Below are positions 1 through 8,300 of a stretch of 11,104 nucleotides of DNA, piece after piece. The stretch comes from an uncultured Spirochaetaceae bacterium (GTDB taxonomy: Bacteria; Spirochaetota; Spirochaetia; Treponematales; Treponemataceae): contig CACYBG010000211.1 in the NCBI GenBank assembly GCA_902772605.1, positions 1 to 11,104 on the forward strand, read 5' to 3'. The notes beneath the pieces were generated by a model. That model saw only the letters and a program-made list of their open reading frames with translations. It searched no databases and was not told the DNA's origin. The position numbers and the translations under genes are program-made. The first letter of the stretch is position 1. The number at the start of each line of letters is the position of its first letter.

Positions 1-2
1 GC

Positions 3-641
3 ATGTCCGTTGAAAGAAAGCCGGACGGTAAAACCGGAGTGATTAAATCGTCTTCCGAAACCGAACTGGTCTTTGAGTCCGTCAACAATGTCCGTGAAGT
101 AAAGTCCTTTATGAAGTCCGAGCCTTTTACCGTTACCGACACGATTTGTGCAGGTTCAACCGTCAGAAGGTCTGAAACCGAGTTCAGCACTGATTTTTTC
201 GAAAACATCATGCAGTTTATCGACTGTAACGTTCAGGACTTTTTCGACATGGGTTTTGCGGACGAAAATCTTTTCGGTGACAAGATAAAGTACATGGATG
301 TTGAAAATACTGATGAAATGTGTTTCGGAGTATCGATAAGGAGGGGTGACGTCGGCGGAAAGCTGATCGTTTCGTACAGGGCGTCATTCATAGGCAGGAT
401 TGATGAAGATTACCTTGACTTGATGCATTCCATGGTTGAAGCGCTCGAAAATTATGATTTTTCAGCATTGGATTCCCTTCCCATGAAGTTTTCGCTGAGC
501 ATAAAGGCCTATGATGACTCGGGGAAAAAGTCGTTTACCATTTCGGAGGCAAATTCCATTCTTGAGTTTGCAAACCTTTGGAATTCACCGATGTCCGTTA
601 AACTTCAAGGTGCAGAGGCGTTTAAGTATCTGAATGAATAG
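3..641 (+). CDS. Hypothetical protein, possibly the C-terminal part of a longer gene
   Basis: I do not recognise this family. The frame is open from the window edge to a TAG stop, and the first ATG lies only two bases in, so the true start may lie upstream and the 212 residues may be a fragment. The visible part is soluble-looking, acidic, and has no signal peptide, membrane segment or clear metal-binding motif. Its second half alternates short predicted strands and helices, for example GKLIVSYRASFIGRID followed by a helix around LDLMHSMVEALENYD. Three cysteines are scattered without pattern. It overlaps the next gene by 8 bases, so the two are probably translated together and may work together. 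Function is unknown. I am confident it is coding because of its length, the tight overlap and codon use like its neighbours, but not of its start. Confidence 0.7.
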   Translation: MSVERKPDGKTGVIKSSSETELVFESVNNVREVKSFMKSEPFTVTDTICAGSTVRRSETEFSTDFFENIMQFIDCNVQDFFDMGFADENLFGDKIKYMDVENTDEMCFGVSIRRGDVGGKLIVSYRASFIGRIDEDYLDLMHSMVEALENYDFSALDSLPMKFSLSIKAYDDSGKKSFTISEANSILEFANLWNSPMSVKLQGAEAFKYLNE

Positions 642-1641
642 ACAGTTTTTATCGCTGATTTTTTGGTCGCTTGCAGCCGTTGCATCCATAGTCCTGTTTT
701 CGTTTTTGAAACTGAAATTCCGGTCGGACGGATTTTCATCCGAGCCTGTTGAAATTGAATCGGATAAGATTGACGTTTCGGTTCTTCCCGATGGAGCCGG
801 AGAAAACACTTTGGCAGGCAAATCGTTCTCGCTTTTCGAGGATGAACATTCGCTTTCATGGAATTTCATCGATGAAAGGAAACTCCGGATGGACGAAAGC
901 TTTGTCATCGACGGATTTTTTCCCATGAACGTCAGCTGGCTTGCAGAATATGCGCTTGATGCACCGAACGGAATCCTGCACGTTAAGAGGATCGCCATGG
1001 TTGATGGTGCGGAAGAGCTTACAGGTTCACGAATCATCAGCGAAAGGCTTACCCGAATGTGGATTGATAAAATCAATGAGTGCGTGGGCGACATATTTAT
1101 AGAAGAAAATCATGATTGGAAGTCGCTCGTACATGGGCGCGTTTCATCTTACGTTGACCGTTTGCTTTTTGAATTGAAATCCATGTCCGTCGTTCAGGAA
1201 GGAGACGGAATCCTTTTTGAAAATCCGGTCGGTGGAGGAGGGCTTTCATCGCCATCGCTTGTCTTTAAGAAAGACGGTTTTGACGGAACCGTTACGCTTT
1301 CTGATGAATCGGTTTTCATCAGGATGCCTGTGGATGATGATTGGAAGACTTTTGGCGGTACGGTTTCTCATAAGGGTGAAAGGCTTGAATCGATGCTCTA
1401 CGAATTCGTAAGGGACAGGTCGGCTGGAACCGTAAATCTGATTCCCGTCGGAAAAGCCTCATTCAGCGTAACGGTCGGTGAAAAAATTTCCGATTCTCAG
1501 AGCGTTGAATGCATTTTGAAGTCCCTGTCGATTCCCGATGAAACATTCGTTCCCAAGGACGGTGAATTCAAGGCATCGAAAATCCTTACGCAAAGGCTTT
1601 ACTGGATGAACGCCTCCGATGAAATTTCTGAGCGTGAATGA
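634..1641 (+). CDS. Membrane-anchored hypothetical protein, diverged paralogue of the following lipoprotein
   Basis: This 335-residue protein has one hydrophobic segment at about residues 5-27 followed by a basic stretch (KLKFR) and no lipobox cysteine. It is therefore probably an uncleaved signal anchor, with the rest outside the cytoplasmic membrane. The body is not a family I can name. It shares a co-linear set of motifs with the next gene: AGKSFSLF (61-68), AEYALD (104-109) and VDGAEELT (123-130), at nearly the same spacings as AGKTFSSF, AEYRYD and VDGKLT there. That suggests an old tandem duplication. The start overlaps the previous stop by 8 bases and no strong ribosome binding site lies just before it, consistent with translational coupling. 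A role in the cell envelope is inferred only from the anchor and the neighbour. Confidence 0.75.
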   Translation: MNRQFLSLIFWSLAAVASIVLFSFLKLKFRSDGFSSEPVEIESDKIDVSVLPDGAGENTLAGKSFSLFEDEHSLSWNFIDERKLRMDESFVIDGFFPMNVSWLAEYALDAPNGILHVKRIAMVDGAEELTGSRIISERLTRMWIDKINECVGDIFIEENHDWKSLVHGRVSSYVDRLLFELKSMSVVQEGDGILFENPVGGGGLSSPSLVFKKDGFDGTVTLSDESVFIRMPVDDDWKTFGGTVSHKGERLESMLYEFVRDRSAGTVNLIPVGKASFSVTVGEKISDSQSVECILKSLSIPDETFVPKDGEFKASKILTQRLYWMNASDEISERE

Positions 1642-1700
1642 ATCGCTTGCATTCTGTTTAAAATCCGGGTGAATTTTCATTTGCCCGTTTGGAGTTATAT

Positions 1701-2675
1701 ATGAAGAAAAAGTTGGTTTTGTTTCCCTTGGTACTGTCGTTATTTCTTGCGTCCTGTTCAAAAACCGGAGTGCAGAAGCCCAATCTTCCGAAAAATGTCG
1801 GTACGGATGAGTTTGCCGGAAAAACATTCAGCTCCTTTGGAAACCGCCTGGAATTCAAGAATGACGGAACGGTCCTGATCAGTTCCATCGGTGGTGAGGA
1901 TGACGAGGAGATGCAGGTCCTCAATTACAATGCGGAATACAGGTACGATTCGTCTGCAAAAAAACTTTATCTTGCGGCTTCAAACCTTTATGTCGACGGA
2001 AAGCTGACTTCATCGCTGGATGAATACGTCAAGGTCCTGATGGACGACATGACAGAAAACCTGGACGGAATGATTGAATCCTCATACGTAAAGATTGACG
2101 ACGAATCCAAGAAAATCTATGAGACCATAATCGGGAAAAGCTATGAATCACATGGACGCTCGGTTCTTGAAACCATGCTTTCCTACGACTATAATCTTTC
2201 GTCCGACGGTAAGAGCCTTGAACTTAAGGAAATCCCTCCGGAAAATCCACAGGCTCTGACTATGATGGGCTGCGACGACGACATGAAATTCAATATGATA
2301 ATCTATGGAAACGAATTCGTTTTTTCCGATTACGTTTCGGATCCTGAAAACATGGAGCAGGATTACGGCAGTCAGAGCAACGTACACTATGCCTTTGTCA
2401 GATGGAATGATGCAGGCACCGAATTTTCAGGCGACGTGTATTCAATCGGCATGACCGGAGTTTCAGGCGAAGTTTTCCAGCAGGTCTTTAAATGCAGTCG
2501 GGATGGAAAAATCAAGGGAAAACTGAAGTATTGGACCGAAAAAAGCGACGGCATGGATTTTTACTTTGCAGACTATGAATTTACGGAAGTGCCGGAATGC
2601 CTTAAGGACATAAAGAAGGCTTCCCTTGGCGACCCTCTGACGAATTACAGCGACACCTATACTCTGGTGGATTGA
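1701..2675 (+). CDS. Putative lipoprotein of unknown function
   Basis: The protein has 324 residues. It starts MKKKLVLFPLVLSLFLASC, a type II signal peptide with lipobox LASC and the lipidated cysteine at position 19, so it should be a membrane lipoprotein. I chose ATG 1701 because GGAG (1691-1694) lies six bases upstream; an in-frame TTG at 1689 would overlap this site. The mature part is acidic. It carries the motif block AGKTFSSF (39-46), AEYRYD (78-83) and VDGKLT (98-103), shared with the preceding gene, then a second GKSY-type segment near residue 135 that may be an internal repeat of the same fold. Short alternating strands with DG turns suggest a beta-rich, lipocalin-like domain, but this is only inference. 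It lies 59 bases after the previous gene and has no known function. Confidence 0.8.
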   Translation: MKKKLVLFPLVLSLFLASCSKTGVQKPNLPKNVGTDEFAGKTFSSFGNRLEFKNDGTVLISSIGGEDDEEMQVLNYNAEYRYDSSAKKLYLAASNLYVDGKLTSSLDEYVKVLMDDMTENLDGMIESSYVKIDDESKKIYETIIGKSYESHGRSVLETMLSYDYNLSSDGKSLELKEIPPENPQALTMMGCDDDMKFNMIIYGNEFVFSDYVSDPENMEQDYGSQSNVHYAFVRWNDAGTEFSGDVYSIGMTGVSGEVFQQVFKCSRDGKIKGKLKYWTEKSDGMDFYFADYEFTEVPECLKDIKKASLGDPLTNYSDTYTLVD

Positions 2676-2737
2676 GCGGCTGGATGCTGCATAAAGTCTT
2701 CCATAACAGAATTTTATAAAAAAATAACGCCTTTTTT

Positions 2738-2766
2738 TTGCCCGAACATCCATTTTTCTGTATATT
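2738..2766 (+). promoter_or_regulatory. Candidate sigma-70 promoter of the efflux operon
   Basis: TTGCCC (2738-2743) matches four of six bases of the -35 consensus, and TATATT (2761-2766) matches five of six bases of the -10 consensus. They are separated by exactly 17 bases, and a TG directly precedes the -10. Transcription would begin near 2773, giving a leader of about 70 bases before the TolC-like gene. The 167-base gap after the lipoprotein gene is the only sizeable one before the efflux genes, which fits a promoter. No start site has been measured. Confidence 0.45.
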
Positions 2767-2777
2767 GGTTTATCATT

Positions 2778-2816
2778 GCCCGTCATTTAAACTTGAAATC
2801 GGTATAAGTGGCGGGC
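2778..2816 (+). promoter_or_regulatory. Stem-loop in the leader of the efflux operon
   Basis: GCCCGTCA (2778-2785) pairs with TGGCGGGC (2809-2816), eight pairs with one G-U, enclosing an AT-rich loop of 23 bases. It lies inside the predicted leader and ends 15 bases before the ribosome binding site AGGA (2832-2835). It could affect mRNA stability or translation, or be an operator on DNA. There is no T-run after it, so it is not a classical terminator. No riboswitch class is recognised. Confidence 0.35.
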
Positions 2817-2842
2817 GAATTCAAAAACATCAGGATGACATT

Positions 2843-4174
2843 ATGAAAACTTTCTTTAAGGCCTTTCCCGCACTGCTCTGTCTGCTGTCGGCAACTTTTT
2901 CAGCCTTTGCAGCGGAGGGCGATGGAAAAAAATCTTCGGGAGACTTTCCTTCGAAAATAGAACTGACCATAGCGGATTCTGTCGATTATGCACTTGAGGG
3001 TAACCTTTCAATCAGGCAGGGAAACAAGACCCTTGAGCAGAAAAAACGTCAGATGGATTACGTCTGGGGCACGCTGATTCCTTCGATTCGTGCATCATTC
3101 AGTTTCAGCAAGGCGTTCACAGACAGTCCGAGTCCGGCAACTTTTTCGCTCGGAGGCTCCATCAGCCTGACTTTAAGTCCTTCAATATATACGTCGGTAA
3201 AATCAGCTTCGCTTAACTACGAACTTCAGCAGCTTGTGTATGATGCAAGCGTAAGGGCGGTGGAGATGAACGTCCGAAAAGTGTACTATTCCCTTCTATA
3301 TGAAAAGGAAAACATAGCACTCCTTCAGGCTGCGGTCGATAAGGCAGAGGCTCAGTACAATTCAAACCTTACGAAATACAATCACGGAACCCTTTCGTCT
3401 CTTGACGTCCTGAGTTCCCAGAATGCACTTCAGAATGCAAAAATCTCCCTGGATGCGGCGAAGGGAAGCTACGAAGTTGACATTGCAAATTTCAAGCTCA
3501 TACTTGGAATCCCGCAGTCATGTGAAATCGTGCTTGTCGGGTCGCTTGACGACATAATGAACCTTGGAGACGTAAACGTAAATCAGGTTGAGGGACATAC
3601 CGCATCGATTGCAAACTATGAAAAGCAGCTTGAGATTGCGAAAAATTCGCTCCTTGCGACCAGATTTGCAGCATGGGGTCCTTCATTGAACGCCGGTTAT
3701 TCATACAGCGCAAACGGAAATACGGACACGGGATTGAGGAGCCAGAATTACGGTTCGATTTCGCTTTCGGTTTCCATTCCTCTTGACGGTTATCTGCCGT
3801 GGTCATCGGGCGGCCAGAACATACAGAATCAGATTACGACCATCGAGAATCTGGAGATGGACATTGAAAATGCAAAGGCGACCTCTGCCATAAACATCGA
3901 TGGATACAGAAAGCAGATAAAGCAGTGTCAGGACAGCATAAGCCTCCGTAAAAAGTCGGTAAACCTTGCGGAACAGGCTTACGGAATGATGGCTCAGGCT
4001 TACGGTCGCGGAACCAGGGATTTCATGTCGCTTCAGAACTCGCTTTCACAGCTGCAGCAGGCTCAGTTGGGATTAAAGTCCGATGTTCTCAAGCTTGCAT
4101 CCGTGATTCTGGAACTTGAAAACGCAATGGGTCTTCCTTTCGGTACATTGACCGATACCGTTGCCGAACAGTAG
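2843..4174 (+). CDS. TolC-like outer-membrane efflux channel (OEP family)
   Basis: This 443-residue protein should form the trimeric outer-membrane channel of the tripartite pump encoded downstream. Residues 1-23 are a type I signal peptide ending SAFA, with cleavage probable before AEG. The mature protein shows the two-fold internal repeat of TolC proteins. Strand-rich segments at about 78-120 and 278-318 would form the beta barrel. Matching coiled-coil halves contain YNHGTLSSLDVLSSQNAL (179-196) and YGRGTRDFMSLQNSLSQL (387-404). There is no lipobox, so it is not lipid-anchored like OprM. I chose ATG 2843 because it is preceded by AGGA (2832-2835) and begins the signal peptide; the frame is open further upstream to 2738 but that stretch is not signal-like and holds the promoter. 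The adaptor gene follows after 49 bases. Substrate is unknown. Confidence 0.93.
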   Translation: MKTFFKAFPALLCLLSATFSAFAAEGDGKKSSGDFPSKIELTIADSVDYALEGNLSIRQGNKTLEQKKRQMDYVWGTLIPSIRASFSFSKAFTDSPSPATFSLGGSISLTLSPSIYTSVKSASLNYELQQLVYDASVRAVEMNVRKVYYSLLYEKENIALLQAAVDKAEAQYNSNLTKYNHGTLSSLDVLSSQNALQNAKISLDAAKGSYEVDIANFKLILGIPQSCEIVLVGSLDDIMNLGDVNVNQVEGHTASIANYEKQLEIAKNSLLATRFAAWGPSLNAGYSYSANGNTDTGLRSQNYGSISLSVSIPLDGYLPWSSGGQNIQNQITTIENLEMDIENAKATSAINIDGYRKQIKQCQDSISLRKKSVNLAEQAYGMMAQAYGRGTRDFMSLQNSLSQLQQAQLGLKSDVLKLASVILELENAMGLPFGTLTDTVAEQ

Positions 4175-4223
4175 CATAAGACTCACTGTTTGAATTGCAT
4201 TGATTTTGTTTTTGGAGATATAA

Positions 4224-5342
4224 ATGAAGCAGACGGAAAAAAAGCCGCGCAGAAAGTTCATCGGAGCGGTTTTGATTGTCATATCGATTGTTTTGGTTGG
4301 ACTTGCAGTGTTCTTTGTATTTTTCAAGGGAGGATCAAACGGCGGTATGCCCGGTGGAATGCCAGGCGGTATGCCCTTCGGAAGGGGAGGTGCATGGGGC
4401 GGTGGCGGAATGCAGAACGTCGTTTCCGTAAAGACTAGGGTTGCAGCAAAGGGTGAACTTCATGATTACGTCAAGTCAAACGGTGAAATAGAAGCTCAGA
4501 CTTCGGTCGATGCATATCCCGATATCGGAGGAAGGATTGTCCGCGTGAACGTTGCTCTTGGCGACAGGGTTTACAGGGGGCAGGTCATTGCCTATGTCGA
4601 TCCTTCTTCTCCGGGGGAATACTATGCAAACAGTCCGGTGACCGCACCGATTTCAGGAACCGTAACTTCAGCACCCCTCCGCGTCGGAACCAAGGTGAGT
4701 ACGGGAACCGCAATCGCAAGGGTGGGGGACGTGGACAACCTTCAGATGACGGTCTCAGTTCCCGAACGTTACGTGTCGTCTCTGAAAAAGGGACTCAAGG
4801 CCGACATTACGCTTGAAGCTTATCCCGACGTAAATTTCGTTGCGACGGTTTCCAGGGTTTCCCCATTGGTCGATGCATCAAGCAGGACTAAAAAGGTAAT
4901 CCTCAATTTTGACGAAAAGGATCCGAGGATTGAATCCGGCATGTTTGCAAAGGTAAAGCTTTGGACCGACGTTTACGACGATGCAATCACCATCCCCGCA
5001 GATGCAGTTACGGAAAACAACGGTGAAAGGTACGTGTTCATAGTAAAGTCCGACAATACCGTAGAAAAGAGGTTCGTAAAGGTCGGAAAATCGGTCGATG
5101 CGGACATACAGATTCTTGAGGGAATCGATGAAGGCGAAACCGTAGTCGTAGAGGGAATGAGGGTCCTGAGTAACGGAGCCGCAATCAAGGACATAACGAA
5201 CGGAATTCCGACAGAGGATTCCAAGCAGGTTCCTCCCGATGCCGCCGGATTCAATGGAGCTGGAAAACCAGATTTCAAGGGAAAGCCTGACATGAAGGAT
5301 AGGCCCGATTTCAAGGATAAGCCTGCGGAGGTGAAAAACTGA
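4224..5342 (+). CDS. RND efflux membrane fusion protein (periplasmic adaptor) lacking the alpha-helical hairpin
   Basis: This 372-residue adaptor would link the RND pump to the outer-membrane channel. A basic start (KKPRRK) and a hydrophobic segment at 13-34 anchor it in the inner membrane. Next come a Gly/Met/Pro-rich linker with three GGMP-type repeats (about 40-63), a lipoyl-like domain (about 95-168), a beta barrel (about 171-250), and a membrane-proximal domain (about 251-326) with the typical TIPADAV. The tail carries three 6-residue charged repeats, KPDFKG, KPDMKD and RPDFKD (348-365). The two lipoyl halves, ending VIAYVD (121-126) and beginning VTAPISGTV (139-147), are joined by only about a dozen residues, so the long helical hairpin that contacts TolC in AcrA is absent, as described for Borrelia BesA. 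GGAG (4214-4217) sets the start. The stop overlaps the pump start by one base. Confidence 0.93.
   Translation: MKQTEKKPRRKFIGAVLIVISIVLVGLAVFFVFFKGGSNGGMPGGMPGGMPFGRGGAWGGGGMQNVVSVKTRVAAKGELHDYVKSNGEIEAQTSVDAYPDIGGRIVRVNVALGDRVYRGQVIAYVDPSSPGEYYANSPVTAPISGTVTSAPLRVGTKVSTGTAIARVGDVDNLQMTVSVPERYVSSLKKGLKADITLEAYPDVNFVATVSRVSPLVDASSRTKKVILNFDEKDPRIESGMFAKVKLWTDVYDDAITIPADAVTENNGERYVFIVKSDNTVEKRFVKVGKSVDADIQILEGIDEGETVVVEGMRVLSNGAAIKDITNGIPTEDSKQVPPDAAGFNGAGKPDFKGKPDMKDRPDFKDKPAEVKN
4341..4376 (+). repeat. Three 12-base tandem repeats coding Gly-Gly-Met-Pro
   Basis: Three consecutive 12-base units (4341-4352, 4353-4364, 4365-4376) encode GGMP. The first and third units are identical and the middle one differs at three positions. 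They sit just after the membrane anchor of the adaptor and form part of a flexible linker. Such in-frame repeats can change copy number by slippage without breaking the frame. Confidence 0.85.
5265..5318 (+). repeat. Three 18-base tandem repeats coding K/R-P-D-F/M-K-G/D
   Basis: Three in-frame 18-base units (5265-5282, 5283-5300, 5301-5318) encode KPDFKG, KPDMKD and RPDFKD, and a partial fourth unit begins KP. They form the charged, probably unstructured C-terminal tail of the adaptor, immediately before the ribosome binding site of the pump gene. Confidence 0.8.
5327..5332 (+). promoter_or_regulatory. Ribosome binding site of the RND pump inside the adaptor gene
   Basis: GGAGGT lies nine bases before ATG 5342 and within the last codons of the adaptor gene. 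The adaptor stop TGA (5340-5342) and the pump ATG (5342-5344) share one base. This supports the chosen start and coupled translation of the two subunits. Confidence 0.8.
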
Positions 5343-8300
5343 TGCTCAGTCAGAAGACCCTTGATCACCCTATTCTTGTTCTCATAGTTTTTGCACTCCT
5401 TGGATTGATGGGAGCGTTTACGATCGGCAAAACCGAAGTCAGCCTCATGCCCGACACCGAATATCCGTACCTCATGATTTCGGCATCCTATGCAAATGCA
5501 GGTCCTGAATCGGTTGAAAAATCAGTTACGACTCCGCTTGAAAATTCGCTCGTAAGCCTGAACGGACTTAAATCGATAACTTCAACGTCATCCGAAGGTT
5601 CCTGCAGGATATCGCTCGAATTCAATTATGGAACCGATCTGGACAAAATGACCAACGACGTAAGGGATAAGCTCGACCGCGTGTCAAGGTCCCTTCCCGA
5701 CAACGTAAGCCCGTCCATAATGAAGATGAACTCGTCAGCGTCTTCAATCATGCGCATTTCAATCCGCGGAAACAGGACTACCGACGACCTTAAGAAAATT
5801 GCAGAGGATTACATTCTTGACGTTCTTGAACAGGCTGATGGAGTCGGTGAAGCAAGCGTCATGGGTGGACGAACGAAAATTGTCCGCGTGGAGCTTGAAC
5901 AGAACAGGCTTGAAGCATACGGACTTTCTCTTTCCGCAGTTTCATCGTCTCTTTCGGGGCAGAACATCGAGCTTGGAGGCGGTTCCATAATCGAAGGTAC
6001 CAAATCATATTCCGTAAGGACGACCGGTGAATACAAGTCCATCGATGAGATAAACGACACCGTGGTTGCAACGATAAACGGATACGGGGTAAGGGTTTCC
6101 GATTTGGGCCGCGCGTACATGGGTTACACCGATGCATCCAGCTACGTCTACATAAACGGAGTTCCGGGCGTCTACATTTCGGTCACAAAGCAGTCGGGCA
6201 CGAATTCGGTAACGGTTGCCGATGCAGTCTATAAGAAAATCGAAGAAGTCAAGGCCATACTTCCGGATGACATAACCCTTGAAATAGTCAGCGATGAAAC
6301 GGAATCGATCCGCGACACACTCAGCACTCTGCTTGAGTCGGCATGGCAGGGAATAATTCTGGCCGTCATAGTCCTTTTCGTCTTCCTTTGCAATTTCAAG
6401 AGTACGATAATAATCGGTGTGTCCATCCCGCTTTCCATAATCATTACGCTTCTGTGCATGAATTTCGCAGGAATCACCCTCAACATGATGACCATGACAG
6501 GCTTGATTCTTGGAGTCGGAATGATAGTCGATGCCTCCATCGTCATGATAGACAACATCTATGCCTACAGGCTCAGGGGAACCAAACCGAAGATTTCCGC
6601 AATACTTGGAAGCCAGGAAATGATGATGTCCATCATCTCAGGAAACCTTACGACAATCTGCGTTTTCGTTCCGTTCCTTTTCTTCATGAAGGACCTTGGC
6701 ATGATGGGACAGATGTTCAAGGAGATTATCTTTACCATAGTGATTGCATTGGTCAGTTCGCTCTTGGTCGCAATATTCTTGATTCCGGTACTTGCAGGAC
6801 ATTTCCTTCCGCTTACGAACAGAAATGAAAAGCCCGTGAAAAATCCGGTCCTGAAATTCATCTATGGACTCTTCGGTAAGGCACAGGGAGCCGTTCAGAA
6901 AATTTACGACAGGGCTTTGGCTGGAGCGTTGAACCACAGGGCTGCGACCCTTGTCATGTGTTTTTCGGCACTTGCAATCTCACTTATTTTCCTCAGGACG
7001 ATAAGAATCGAAATGATGCCGAACAGCAGGCAGAGTTCCGTAAGCCTTTCCATCGCCATGCCGTCCGGAACATCCCTTGAAGAGACTGCATCCGTAATAA
7101 ACGATTTCCAGAAAATAGTCGAAAGCGAAATCAAGGGATACGATACCATAGTTGCAAGCATCGGAGGTGGCGGAGGCGGTTCGTCTTACACGGGTTCAAT
7201 CCAGATAAATCTTCCTGAACCTGAAAAACAGGTGGACACCGACAACGACATAAGGACGAAACTCAGGGCGCACTTCAACGATTACACGGACGTGACCTTC
7301 AATTTCGGACGCGGAATGAGGCAGCAGATGAGCGGTGACGACATAAACATCGCAGTAAAGAGTGCAAGTCTGGATCAGGCTCTGGAAGTCGCAAACAAAA
7401 TCGCAGACATAATAGAATCAAATCCGAATCTGGGTGAAGCGTCAATCGATACTTCGGACGGACTTCCGCAGGTCGAAATAGAAATCGACAGGCAGAGGGC
7501 CTACAATTTCGGAGTCAGCGTCAGTACGGTAGCACGTGAAATCAAGGCGGCTCTGGAAGGAAGCGTTGCAACCACATACCGTGAAAAGGGTGCCGATTAT
7601 TCCGTCTATGTAATGCTCAGGCCGGAAGACAGGCAGAACGTAATCGACCTTGAACGCATTTACGTCAACGGAAGCAAGGGACCGGTCTGTGTAGCCAACG
7701 TTGCAAGCGTCGTAAAGGGAATGGGCCCGATAAGCATAAGGCATGAAAACCGAAACAGAATCGTCCATGTAACGGCAAACCTTCTGACCGAAATGAATGC
7801 GAACGTTGCAGAAGATCAGATTAAGGAAGCCATATCGAATACGTTCATAATGCCCGACGGAGTGACCCTCAGCTACGAAGGTTCATGGAAGGAAACGACA
7901 AGCCAGATGGGAACCTATGGACTCATAATCCTCATGGCCATACTTCTGGTCTTCGGTGTCATGGCGGCAACATACGAAAGCTTCAAGGCCCCGCTGATAA
8001 ACATGACGACCATACCGTTTTTGATTATCGGCGTCGTACTTATTTGCAAGGTCACGGGCCAGGCAATCTCCATACTTTCTGCAATCGGACTCATAATGCT
8101 CGTCGGAATAGTCGTAAACAACGGAATCATCCTTGTCGATTACACGAACCTTCTGGTTGACCGCGGAGTTGAATTGAAGGAAGCCTGCTATCAGTCTGGA
8201 AAAAGCCGTCTGCGTCCTGTCCTGATGACAACCTTTACGACCATACTTGGAATGCTCCCGATGTGCTTTGCATCAGGAAACGGAACCGCCGCAATGATAC

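Noticed and set aside
585..1094. A 169-codon minus-strand frame opposite the second gene.
   Set aside because: It is a shadow of a plus-strand gene that has a membrane anchor and motifs shared with its neighbour.
2676..2740. Terminator after the lipoprotein gene, suggested by the eight-T run at 2732-2739.
   Set aside because: No convincing stem directly precedes the T-run, and it overlaps the -35 candidate of the efflux operon.
2738..2842. Longer N-terminus for the TolC-like protein from ATG 2738.
   Set aside because: It would place 35 non-signal residues before an evident signal peptide, and the stretch contains the promoter candidate and leader stem.
4195..4224. Possible internal promoter before the adaptor gene (TTGCAT, then TATAAA).
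   Set aside because: The predicted start site would fall inside the coding region, after the ATG, and the TATAAA overlaps a good ribosome binding site and start codon.
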